A stretch of 64,000 nt of DNA from the NCBI GenBank assembly GCA_014281115.1, contig JACONQ010000003.1, positions 868,001-932,000 on the forward strand, read 5' to 3'. A program made the translations under genes and the position numbers. Positions within the stretch are counted from its first letter, which is position 1. Each line of letters begins with the position of its first letter. Of the stretch, positions 41,285-51,151 are shown piece by piece. The DNA is from Laburnicola sp. R22_1 (taxonomy: Eukaryota; Ascomycota; Dothideomycetes; Pleosporales; Didymosphaeriaceae). The notes under the pieces were generated by a model. It was not told the origin of the DNA. It did not search any database and saw only the letters and a program-made list of their open reading frames with translations.

Positions 41285-43025
41285 TCAATTTCCACTTCTC
41301 CAACCGACGTTCCATATTACGTGGGCTATGTCTCGCGCTGTGTTGACCGTATCTACTACTCTGCCTATTATACCAGGTGCCTGTGCATTTTCGTTTTCAT
41401 CTTCGTCTTCAAATGGCATAAACATACCCGAGGCAGTTCGTCTCAGTCCGCCAGATCCAGATGCTTCCATAGGTGGGGTGTCGGGACGTAACGAATAGGA
41501 GTCGGACGGGGTGGGTGTACTAGCTCTCTTCACTTCGTATGCTGCGGCCGGGTTGAAAGAGTGGTCGGCCTCTTCGTCATCTTCGGGGAGGAGGAAGTTA
41601 TTGGAGGGGCGGGATGGTCGCAGAGTTTCCTGCGATGGTGATGGTGAGAGCCGGCTTGATCTGAAGAATCCAAGGGAATGTGTAGGTTGTTGCGCTGTGA
41701 TGTCAGGAGAATCCGTCCTATATTTCAGGGTCGTAGATGGCAGCTTGGCAACCATGATGTTCTCTCCGCTTATGCTTGTTTTCGAGCTCGTCCGTGACAA
41801 AGGCCGCTTTCTCCTCGACGACCGCTTCATCATTACAACACCTTCATCAGAAGAAGAGTCGTCGTCCCGGTATTTTGCCCAAGGGTTGTGGTTGAAATCA
41901 TCTGGATCGTCCTCTTCAACACCCCTGCATTCAACGGCAATGCATTGCTCCACCTTCTCGTCGAAGCGAATGTGTTTTTTTTCTCCGTGGCTAGGCGTTA
42001 GAAGGCCCGAGGTGGATTGTGAGGAGGAGTAATCTGTAGTGTCTCGACTGACTGTACGAGAGGGGAGCAATGCGAAGTCTGATGCCGTGGTACGGCCGAC
42101 AAAAGGCCGCCGCCTTCGACCCTCGAATGAGATGTTGGTCACTTGCTGTGCTTGGACTGCAGCAGCAGCTTGGCTGACTAACGACGATGATGAGAGGGAC
42201 TTTTGTAACATGACCTCTGACATGCTCCGCCTCTTCAGGATCGGCTTCTTGTTGATGAAGGAGTTCGTTTTGGACAAGTGACTCGTGGGCTCGGAAGCGT
42301 GCTGGGACATGGTCCGGTTTGCGGCGGGCTGCAAGGGGCCATATAACCACGTCACGTCGCTCTCCTTCAGCCTGGCAGCTAATCAGTATGTCTTGTAGAT
42401 GATAGTTGATGCGGAGCCTAATTTACCAATTCAGAGACTCAGGTGCGACGGTCCTCAGCCTGAACTGCGCTTTCGCCCACTGTCGCCATGAAGCGTTCTC
42501 TAGTCTGGAACGCTCGCCGTACACGCTGCGGTGGGCGACAATGTGCCGCCATGACGACCAGATGTCCTCCTCCCGCCAATCGTGCGAAAGATAGTCGACG
42601 TGCTGAGACGGTTGGGGGCATATGGCTGAATCGTCTTCTGATATAGGGACTTTATCGGGGGTAGAGGCCGGGTCTGTGGGCGAGGGAAGAGTGGGTGTAA
42701 GCAAAGGACTCGAGGGGGGCGCTTCGACATCAATTGCTTTGCACGCGGCTGCCGAGCTATACGCAGGGAATGCGAGGCCGTCGTCGTCGCTGCTCGTCGA
42801 CTCGTCGTCCCACTTGGTCTCGAGGGACAGGCTGCTGGCGGGCGTCGACTGTATCGACGATGTGCGCGAGGAGTCCAGCGAGGGCGAGCGCAGGTCTGAG
42901 AAGGAGTAGCTGTTCCGGCGCAGGCCGAAGGGGGCCTGGCTGGTGTCGAAGAAGGAGGTGTGCGAGGCGGAGGGGCGGAGCGGGGCAGAGAGCATGTCGC
43001 CCGGGGGCGCCATCACGTCCGTCAT
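41285..43025 (-). CDS. Reg1-like protein phosphatase 1 regulatory subunit (DUF1752)
   Basis: Two exons in transcription order: 43025-42427 and 42371-41285, 561 aa; 55-bp intron (gtaaat ... ctgat ... cag) inside the conserved block. The DUF1752 signature is clear across the join: HDWREEDIWSSWRHIV, SRLENASWRQWAK, then LNW-LKESDVTWLYGPLQ. A PP1-docking-type motif follows: KKHIRFDEKVEQCIAVE, an RVxF-like element. The rest is Ser-rich and disordered, with Arg/Ser and acidic patches. In yeast, Reg1 targets phosphatase Glc7 to Snf1 and so controls glucose repression; a similar role is likely here. The C terminus (IIGRVVDTVNTARDIAHVIWN) is a conserved amphipathic end. The start ATG at 43025 is the first in frame. 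Confidence 0.9.
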
Positions 43026-44360
43026 GGCGGCAGGGCGGGCTCAATGGCCTGGCCGCGAGGTGGTTAGCGGACCGAGACCTCCCTCCTCGAGAAGATTGCT
43101 TGTTGCGGGCGCGACATGCAGCCGTGGAGGAGGGTGACGGCCGTTTATGCAGCAGCAGCAGCAGCAGCAGCGAGCGAGTGCGGGGGGCGCGTTGTTGTGC
43201 TGCGCTCGCGGGAATGGGCGGAGACGACGCAAGGGCGGGGAATGCACTGGTGCAGCCGGTGCAGAGAGGTGCAGAAGGTAAGGTATACGGCCAGCGTGGA
43301 GGCGACGTTGAACTGTGGGCGGAGAGTTTGCGCTTTGGCCACGGCAGAAGCTTTTGGCATTCAGGACAGTGAATGGTCTAGGCCGAAGACGGCGCGCATG
43401 CTGGCCTGGCACCCTAGGCATCCCTCTCTGGGCATCCCTTCACCCTGCTGCGCTCCCCGCCTTTCTGGTGCTGGACCGCCGCCGGTGCTGCAGACTGCTG
43501 CTGGGAGGGCCCTGCCGGCATCGTCGCTCCGCTTTCATCGACGCGCGTGCCTCTCGTGCAATCGTGCAATCGTGCAACCACCACACTCCTCAACACAGCA
43601 GGGTGTGTTGCTGGCTACGCTCGGCTGATCGGCGCTGCTGCATCCACGGTCCCAACAGACAAGGCCTGGGCCCGCCGACCGTTGTCTTCTTTATGGGACA
43701 ACAGGCGCTAGAGAATTTCGAGGGACTTGCCTCTCCTACCAGCGCCCTCACATTGCACCGCATGCATACATGGCCTGCAACTACTCGACGAACCGCCAGA
43801 ATGACGCGGCCCCGAGTGCTCCTGTCTGCTTGCTTTAGCACCATCGCGATCACCACCAGGAAGGGAAGGGCCACGGCATGAGACGCTCGATGACTTCAGA
43901 TGCATGCGGGAAAAGGGCATGCGGAGGAACGCCGCCCGTTTCCCCGTGCGAGTCTACCGATCCTCCTCAACAATACTGTATCCAACAAGGTACAATCGTC
44001 AATTACAAAATGCCCGCCACTGTGGCTGTTGTACGCCACTATGTTTGGAATCGTTTTTTTTCCATTTTGCACTACGAGATTTTCCTCGCCGTACACGTCT
44101 ATATTGGCAAGTTGGCTATAATCCGCTTCCTTTGAGAGATTACTGTGCCCTATGTCCAGGGCCGAACGCGCGATCGTACATCTCGCGTGCATTAAATCCG
44201 CGATCTACCCCGCGTATCTAGCCAAAGGGGCCGCGGCCATGATCTCATTGACTCACTTTTTTTCCTACGAAGCTGTCGCGCAGGGTTTGTCCAGCCGTAA
44301 CTTCTTAATCACTTCTTCTGTCTCTCACTCCTATTACTTTTCGTTCCAAACATTCGCACC
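43026..44360. promoter_or_regulatory. Divergent intergenic region, 1.3 kb
   Basis: Separates the start codons of the Reg1-like gene (minus) and the MFS exporter (plus). It contains a GCA microsatellite at 43149-43170 in the Reg1-side leader. Overlapping open frames at 43100-43880 are GC-driven and lack motifs. A pyrimidine-rich leader (tcttctgtctctcactcctatt) precedes the exporter ATG. Confidence 0.45.
43149..43170 (+). repeat. GCA trinucleotide microsatellite
   Basis: Seven full GCA units plus one extra base, 120 bp upstream of the Reg1-like start codon, probably in its leader or promoter. Confidence 0.95.
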
Positions 44361-46375
44361 ATGACATCGCATTCAACAAGCAATGCTGTGACGGACGACG
44401 AGCGAGCGCCACTGCCGAACACGACCAACCCGAATCCTGCGTCTGTGTCAGACAAGGACTTTACCACCACGAACCCGTTCGCGAGCAGTTCCAGCTTGGG
44501 CCACACCGCAGGATATACCACCCCACCTAGACTAGGGGAAGCAAGTACTGGAGATGCCGGCGCGAAAAATGGCACATCGGACACGCAGGCAGAAGCCCAG
44601 GGCCAGGACGAGATCCCGCAGCGCAGCAAGCTCAAGATTGCCTTGATCATGCTTTCTCTCGGCATCGCCGTTCTACTAGTCGCGCTTGACATCACCATCG
44701 TCACCACGGCGTTGCCTACTATCGCTGAACAATTCCAGTCCGCGCCTGGTTACACGTGGGTAGGATCCGCCTACTTGATTGCGAACTCGGCAGCTACACC
44801 AATATGGGGAAAGGTATCGGATATATTTGGGAGGAAGCCCATACTTTTGGTTACCAACGCCATCTTCTTCATCGGCTCGCTGCTGGCCGCAGTTTCCGTC
44901 AACATGGATATGCTGATCGCCGCACGAGTCGTCCAAGGCATAGGCGGAGGAGGATTGATCGTCTTGGTCAACATTTGCATATCGGATCTCTTTGCGATGC
45001 GAGAAAGAGGAACCTACTTCGGGATTATCGGCGGGGTTTGGGCGCTGGCGTCGAGCTTGGGACCAATAGTCGGAGGCCTCTTTACCCAGAAGGTCAGCTG
45101 GAGGTGGTGCTTCTACATAAATCTGCCCCTGGACGGAATCGCCTTCTTCATCATACTCTTTGTCCTGGATTTGCACACACCGACGACGCCGCTACGCGAA
45201 GGTCTCGGAGCCGTGGATTGGTTAGGTTCGCTGACCATAGTGGGCGGAACGATCATGGTTCTTCTCGGGTTGGAATCTGGTGGAATATCTTTTCCATGGA
45301 ATTCGGCGACTGTCATCTGCCTGCTTGTCTTTGGAATACTTACTATTGGGCTATTCTTCCTCGTTGAGTACCGCCTCGCGCCGTATCCATTGATGCCACT
45401 CGATCTCTTCTCGAAACGATCTAACATGGCGGCACTAGGAGTCTGTTTCCTTCACGCCTTCGTATTCATCTCTGGTTCCTACTTCCTGCCTCTGTACTTT
45501 CAAGCTGTTCTCGGTGCCACACCCATCCTCTCGGGTGTCTACCTCCTGCCCACAGCATTATCTCTCTCGTTCCTGTCTGCCTTCACAGGCATCTTCATTC
45601 GAAAGACCGGACAGTACCTTCCATGCATATGGTTTGGAATGGTATTTATGCTTGCTGGTTTTGGAACGTTCATAGACCTTGGACCGAATTCGTCTTGGGC
45701 CAAGATCATCATCTATCAGATCATCGCGGGTATCGGTGTTGGGCCAAATTTCCAATCCCCTTTGATCGCGCTGCAGAGTCTTGTTCCAGTACGTACTGCT
45801 CTCACGCTCATAGCCTGTTCATTCCATCCATGGCTGTATTATCAGTGTTACGACGCTAACAACATTCATAGAAGCGAGACATTGCCACCGCCACTGCGAC
45901 TTTTGGTTTTGTCCGCAACCTAGGCTCGGCAGTATCGATCGTGATTGGCTCTGTTATATTCCAAAACCAAATGATTACGAAGGAGCCCATGCTACAAGCA
46001 ACTGTTGGACCCGAGACTGCTGCAGCTTTTGGTGGCGGTTCTGCTGGTGCCAATGTCGGGCTCATTGGCTCTTTACCAGACAACGAAAAAGCTGTGGCAC
46101 GACAGGCATTCGCTGACTCACTCTCCACCATGTGGATTCTGTATGTTGCTTTTGCTGGTGCTGGGCTAGCCGTGAGTTTCTTAATCACGAAGAACACTCT
46201 CTCCAAGCAACATGAGGAAACCAAAACTGGTCTGGAGGCAGAGAAGATGAAGAGGGTGGAAAGAGAAGCCGAGAGAGCTGAAAAGAAGAGGATGCGTGCG
46301 AGGAAAGGAGACTTGGCCTCAGACTCAAAAGCGCCTACTGCTACGGCCCCAGATTCGGGCGTGGAGAAGGTATGA
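44361..46375 (+). CDS. Major facilitator exporter, DHA2 (14-TM drug:H+ antiporter) type
   Basis: Two exons, 44361-45788 and 45872-46375, 643 aa; the 83-bp intron (gtacgt ... ctaac ... tag) joins SLVP to KRDIATATATFGFV. An 80-residue hydrophilic N terminus precedes many hydrophobic helices. Motif A is GKVSDIFGRKPILL; motif C is in WALASSLGPIVGGLF, the mark of antiporters; WRWCFYINLPLDG is characteristic of DHA2. The last part has a final helix (ILYVAFAGAGLAVSFLI) and a Lys/Glu-rich cytosolic tail. It should sit in the plasma membrane and expel small molecules using the proton gradient. The substrate is unknown and no biosynthetic gene cluster surrounds it, so a toxin-export role has no support here. 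Confidence 0.93.
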
Positions 46376-46803
46376 TGTGGCGCAATACCCGGCCAAGAAG
46401 ACTTCAAGATATTGAAACGTTTAGACTGTATATATAGCTTGTTACTTGTACGTATTCAATGCATGATACCCATTTGCACCAGCTGAGTATACATCACTAC
46501 ACTTTGCGCCATGATCAATAGTATAGGAAGCCTCTAGCTTGAAATCGCACAGGCACTACCTAAGCATGTCGGCCACGAACGGCATTCGTAACACATCCCG
46601 ACGTGAATCTATTAACAGACACCAGGCTTTTAGTTCAAGGTAAGTGAGGGTTGCGTTCCTGGCACCGAGTTCGCAAGCCGTGGTGAAGACGAACGCAGAC
46701 AAAGAAACTTGTCCCCAGCGCATAAAGCACCTCTTTGCCTCTACAATACTTTTGACAAGTCCCAAGTAATATTTCCACCTTTCCGTATCATTACCACGGA
46801 ACG
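46376..46803. other. Intergenic spacer
   Basis: 3' flank of the exporter and promoter region of the next plus-strand gene. Moderately AT-rich, with no other feature seen. Confidence 0.4.
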
Positions 46804-47424
46804 ATGTGCTATTACCGTCTTTTCATTTTCCTAGGCTGCGGCCACTCCTGCTTCTCATTCAGGCCTATCCGCCCTTGCCCAGCCGCGCGGCCAAGTCGCA
46901 AATCGGAAGTACAACAAGAAGGGCCAGAAGAGCAAGGGGTGACACCAGGGCCTGTAGAGCCGAGAGAGACGGTTGCAGACGCGCATACCGCGCCTACGGC
47001 GGTCGACGACGGCAACAGCGACGTGGAATGCAGAACAAGTCACCATGCCAATTCAACGAAGCCGCATACGGACCTGCACATTTCACCCCCACCCCCACCC
47101 ATCTCCGATTCATCATCCGCAGCAGGACACCCCCACCACTCACCCCAAGGGCCAACCCACCACTCCGCTTGCACAGCCATCTCCACGCACCCTTTTCAGA
47201 CCTTGTACATTCACACGTCCTGCGCCGTCTGCCAGCGCCAACGCGCGGCGCTCCTCTCGCAGCGCGAATCGGCAAATCGCACCGTGCGGTTCCAGGATTG
47301 GCGGTGGAAAGTCAAGTATTTGAGTCCTCCTGCGGCGGCTGAGGAGGCAAGGTATGCGGAGTGGGGGGCGGATGTGGGGGTTGCGATGGGGAGTTGGGTT
47401 AAGGATGTTAGAAAAAGGCCGTAA
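46804..47424 (+). CDS. Small Cys/His-containing protein of unknown function
   Basis: Single exon, 206 aa. The N terminus MCYYRLFIFLGCGHSCFSF, followed by RPCP, resembles a family of small fungal proteins with a Cys-x-Cys-Gly-His-type start. The C-terminal part has HPFQTLYIHTSCAVCQRQRA, a matching Cys-x2-Cys, so the two ends could bind one metal. The middle (about 45-115) is Pro/His/Ser-rich and disordered. No known domain, signal peptide or membrane helix is certain; the hydrophobic first 20 residues are probably part of the metal site and not a signal. The real exon structure is uncertain, because the frame is open but GC-rich. Confidence 0.6.
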   Translation: MCYYRLFIFLGCGHSCFSFRPIRPCPAARPSRKSEVQQEGPEEQGVTPGPVEPRETVADAHTAPTAVDDGNSDVECRTSHHANSTKPHTDLHISPPPPPISDSSSAAGHPHHSPQGPTHHSACTAISTHPFQTLYIHTSCAVCQRQRAALLSQRESANRTVRFQDWRWKVKYLSPPAAAEEARYAEWGADVGVAMGSWVKDVRKRP

Positions 47425-47517
47425 AAGGTAGTCAAAAGTAGTTAGTTGATTGTTAAAGTACATGGAGACGTAAGGTCGGAAATCTGGCTATTCTGTGTGG
47501 GTCTTGGCAAGACGCTA

Positions 47518-47564
47518 ACGTAAGCGATCACCGGATGCACGCTATCACCGGATGCACGGTCTCC
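47518..47564 (+). repeat. Left terminal inverted repeat of pogo element 1
   Basis: 47 bp starting ACGTAAGCG, with ATCACCGGATGCACG at 47527-47541 and again at 47544-47558. Identical, inverted, to 49633-49679. Confidence 0.95.
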
Positions 47565-47599
47565 CACACCAAAACCCCCCATCTTCAAAATTTGATAAA

Positions 47600-49518
47600 A
47601 TGATCAACGAGGACGATATTCAACTAGCTATTGATGATTTGAAATCGCAAAAAGTCGTTAATTTTGCTGCCACCGCTAAAAAATACAATCTAGATCGTAC
47701 GACGCTCATGCGCCGCTTTAAAGGGAAAACGACCTCAAATTAAGAAGCCAACTCAACTCACCACAAGCTTCTCATAGACGCTTAAGAAGAAGTTCTTCTA
47801 CAGCATATCTCCGATCTTTTGGACCAGGGAATGCCGCCAACCCCTCAAATCCTAGAAAATTTGATTGTAAAGATCGTACGAAAGCCGATCGGACAATGCT
47901 GGGTTCGCCGATTCTGCCAGCGGCACAAAAACAAGATCAAAAGTGTTTATCTTTGTGGAATTGACCAAACCCGTAAGGTAGCCAATAATTCTGTATACTT
48001 TAAGCATTTCTATTGAGGTGTACGACTTCTCCCTTCTTTAGTTCCTCTGGAATCCGAAACCTAAAGGCATGTGCTTACTTCTCCCATCTAGCTTGATGAA
48101 AAGATCAGAAAGTACCGCATTCGCCATTCAAACATATATAATTTTGACGAAAAAGGATTTCTCCTTGGCCTATGTCGTACGATGAAAAGAATTGTATCAA
48201 CCCTGCAACTTCGGAAGAAGAAAATTCTTGGATCAAATCAAGATGGTAGTCGGGAGTTTATATCCCTTCTTGCAGCAATCTGTGCCAACAGAACAGCGCT
48301 CCCACCGGCCTTAATCTATCAAGGCGATTCACATGACCTCCAAGACACTTGGTTAGAAGATTTCGATGGCTCATCGGACGATGCATACTTTGCAGTCTCA
48401 AAGAAGGGCTGGACGAACGATGAACTCGGGATGTCCTGGCTTTCAAAGATATTTGAGCCTCGTACGAGGGAAAAAGCTGGCAAATCGAAATGACTTCTTC
48501 TTGTGGACGGTCACTCGAGTCATGTTAATCTTCGGTTTATTGACTTTTGTGACCAACATGACATTATTCTCGCAATTTTACCGCCGTATTTAACGCACCG
48601 ATTACAGCCCCTTGACGTTGGAATCTTCTCTCCGCTTTCTACCGCATATTCAAAAGAAATTGACCGGCTTATTCAGTCAAGCCATGGATTCTCTCGAGTA
48701 ACAAAACGAAACTTTTGGACTCTCTTTCGTACAGCGTGGAATTCGGCGTTAACGGTTAAGAATATTCGATCCGCTTTTGCTACTCCAGGAATCTACCCCA
48801 TAGATCAGAGCAAGGTACTTTAGAAGATTACAAGGGAGACCCCGTCACCCATTATAAGCGATAGCGAAAGGAAGCATATTACCCCAGGCTCTGTACGAGG
48901 TCTCCGTCGTGCGGTAAAGGCGATCTCCAAGGAGAAAGAGGATGTCAATCTCGGGATAGATTTAATTATTCGCGCCAGCGAAAAACTAGCAATACGAAAC
49001 GAAATACTTAAACATGAAAACCAAGGGCTTCGTACGGCACTTGTTAATGAGAAAAAGGGCGGAAAAGAGGGAAGCCGGCTAGACTTTTTGACCAAGAACA
49101 GCCTAGAGAGGCCCAGTTCTTCTCTCCCGCTAAAGTTGCTGCCGTACGAAGCCGTATGAATGAGCTGGAGCGGCAGAAACAACTCGAAAAGGCCGAAGCT
49201 GAAGAGAGACGCCGGAATCGGGCCACCGAGAAGGAGAGAAAGGCACAGGAGGCTCTTAAGAGAAGGGAGGAGAGAAGGAAGGCCCGGGAAGAAAAACTGC
49301 AACAAAAGGAACGCAAAAAAGAAGAACATCTTGTACGACAGCAAGTAAATAAACAAATCCGGCAGGAAAATCAGCTTCAAAAGGATCATCAAAAGGAAGA
49401 AAAGAAACCTCAGAAGCGGAAAAGAGAGGATACCGTGGTGGAATGCTCCAAGAGGCAGAAATCAGTAGTCGGACGAAATGGGCGGCAGATCACGCTCCCC
49501 TTAAGGTTTCAGGATTAG
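47600..49518 (+). pseudogene. Fot1/pogo transposase, decayed
   Basis: The parts of a DDE_1 transposase appear in order but not in one open frame. First comes a psq-type HTH (FAATAKKYNLDRTTLMRRF), then a CENP-B-like HTH (GMPPTPQILENLIVKIV). The catalytic core has all three acids: NFDEKGFLLGL, LLVDGHSSHV and HRLQPLDVGIF, the last two 35 residues apart (DD35D). The C-terminal part is a Lys/Arg/Glu-rich coiled coil (about 49156-49400). In-frame stops interrupt it at 47741-47743 (TAA), 47783-47785 (TAA), 48491-48493 (TGA) and 48821-48823 (TAG); a frameshift lies near 49045-49060. A probable 70-75 bp intron lies at about 48017-48090. At least the TAA stops fit CAA to TAA, the RIP context. No active protein is expected. 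Confidence 0.9.
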
Positions 49519-49632
49519 ATAAATAAATATTCGTTTTCGCATAGCTTTCTTTACTTTGTATCCAAAACTTGAAGATTATCCGTCGTCTTAATCGGTTGAT
49601 ATTGGGGTTTTCGTACGAGGGGTTCGTGTGCA

Positions 49633-49679
49633 GGAGACCGTGCATCCGGTGATAGCGTGCATCCGGTGATCGCTTACGT
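49633..49679 (-). repeat. Right terminal inverted repeat of pogo element 1
   Basis: Exact inverse of 47518-47564, followed by TA at 49680-49681. Confidence 0.95.
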
Positions 49680-50272
49680 TAGTCCTAATTTGATAATTCC
49701 AGTATTTTAACAAAGGATTGGAAAACGAAGGGGGATGGGATTTTGGGGGTGTTGAGGGAGGGAGGGTTTAGTGTGCAGAGGGTGGGGAATGGGGGACGGG
49801 GGAAGGGTGGGAGGAAGGGGGAAAGGGACGCGGGTTTGGGGAGGGTTGGGTTTAGAGGGGGGATGCCGAGTAGTTGATGGAGGTGAAATGTTCGTTGGGT
49901 ACCTAAGGTATGGTGAGTATAGATGATAATGTATGAGAAGGTAATTCAAACAATCACAGCATCTGTTGTGGTGTGGTACTATTCAAATGTCGTATTATTT
50001 TGTAGAACATCGATTCAATGTTGGTGATGCATCCATGGATTGATGTCTGTCACCTGCGGAATCCATGGATCGGTATTTGCACGTGACGTGATCTTCGCGG
50101 TAGCGCCAACTGCCCAGACCTCAAGCTCGGTGAACTCCCACCACGACAGCTACAGCTCACAACCCAACACCCACGCCCAATTGACGCTTCATAGCCTCAC
50201 GAGGGCAGCCCCGACTCACCCCTCCGCCGTTCATACGAATTTCCTGGCAGCCGCAAGCTCCGCGCCGCCGTC
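49680..50272. other. Intergenic with a 150-bp G-rich tract
   Basis: From about 49726 to 49865 the plus strand is dominated by G runs (gggggatggg, gggggtgttgaggg, ggggaagggtgggagg and similar), with enough GGG blocks for G-quadruplex formation. From 50000 on it is the promoter region of the complex I gene; atccatggat occurs at 50031 and 50062. Confidence 0.6.
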
Positions 50273-50717
50273 ATGCCGACTCCCGAATCCGCAGCTTTCC
50301 TTGCGAAGAAGCCCACGGTACCGCCGACCTTCGAGGGCGTTGATTACGATGACAACCAGGCGTTCAAGGCAGCACAGGATGCGATTATCCGCGAGCAATG
50401 GGTGCGGAGTATGATGGCGCGGCTGGTGCGGGAGGAGATGGGCAAGTGCTACCGCCGCGAGGGCGTAAACCACTTGGAGAAGTGCGGACACCTGAGGGGT
50501 ATGTGTGGCTCTATGCTCTCGGATATGTTCATGACGCCTAGGCGTTTGCTATGAGGGCTATAAACCACTCGCTTGGGTGGTGGCGCGTCGACTGAGCTTC
50601 ATACACGGTGGGGCACCCGCTGACTTGTGCTTCACAGAGCGATATTTCGAGCTTCTAAAGGATGCCAAAGTCAAGGGATATCTCTTTGCGCAAACGAACT
50701 ACATTGAGAAGCAGTAG
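50273..50717 (+). CDS. Mitochondrial complex I subunit, NDUFB10/PDSW-like (fungal 12-kDa subunit)
   Basis: Two exons, 50273-50498 and 50638-50717, 101 aa; the 139-bp intron (gtatgt ... ctgac ... cag) joins GHLR to ERYFELLKDAK. The N terminus MPTPESAAFLAKKPTVPPTF matches the fungal 12-kDa subunit of NADH:ubiquinone oxidoreductase as I know it. Then come AIIREQWVRSMMARLV and a Cys pair, CYRREGVNHLEKC, whose spacing of 11 residues is the twin-Cys pattern expected for an intermembrane-space protein oxidised by the Mia40 system. There is no cleavable presequence. It should be an accessory subunit in the membrane arm. The family assignment is from recalled sequence features and not from a search. 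Confidence 0.85.
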
Positions 50718-51151
50718 GCGATGGATTAAGACAAATCGGGCCAGAGACTGGCAAGGCGAGGATTGACGCGACAAGAACGCGAGACGAGCGGCTTCGACAT
50801 CACGGACGGGTCGAATTGGGGCGTTTGGGATGCTACCCTTTCCGAGGACTTCAGCAGTAGCTGATGAGCTGGTACACTGTATATAAGTCCGTCTGTGAGC
50901 CGCCAGTTCTTACCCTGCTTTGCGCAGCATAAATTATCTCTCAACGTAAAAGACTGTTCCTCTGCAGGCACCCGACGGTACTTACTGCAACCTTTACTCA
51001 GGATCGCCTTCCCTTTTCAAAGAATACTTGCTCCTGTGAGTATTGGTGCATGACATAATACCGAGCTTACCCCACCATTCCTTGGTACCTGCCTCAACCG
51101 CTTCAGCTCGTGGAACACTTGTGAAGCTTGCATATCCCCCAGCACGTCGAG
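50718..51151. other. Intergenic: 3' flank of complex I gene and promoter of PalC gene
   Basis: 434 bp with no gene or repeat recognised. Confidence 0.4.

Larger units (their letters stand above)
47518..49679 (+). mobile_element. Fot1/pogo-family DNA transposon, 2162 bp, perfect 47-bp inverted repeats
   Basis: Inverted repeats lie at 47518-47564 and 49633-49679 and match at every base. A TA duplication flanks the element on both sides (47516-47517 and 49680-49681), the target of pogo/Tc1-type elements. Each repeat contains the 15-mer ATCACCGGATGCACG twice, 17 bp apart. The single coding region inside is broken (47600-49518). Confidence 0.95.

Noticed and set aside
42734..43890. Long frames of 170-212 codons on the plus strand across the Reg1-like gene and its promoter
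   Set aside because: Antisense to Reg1 or in GC-rich promoter DNA; translations are Arg/Cys-rich and without pattern.
44361..46375. MFS exporter as part of a secondary-metabolite cluster
   Set aside because: No polyketide synthase, peptide synthetase, terpene cyclase or pathway-specific regulator lies nearby.
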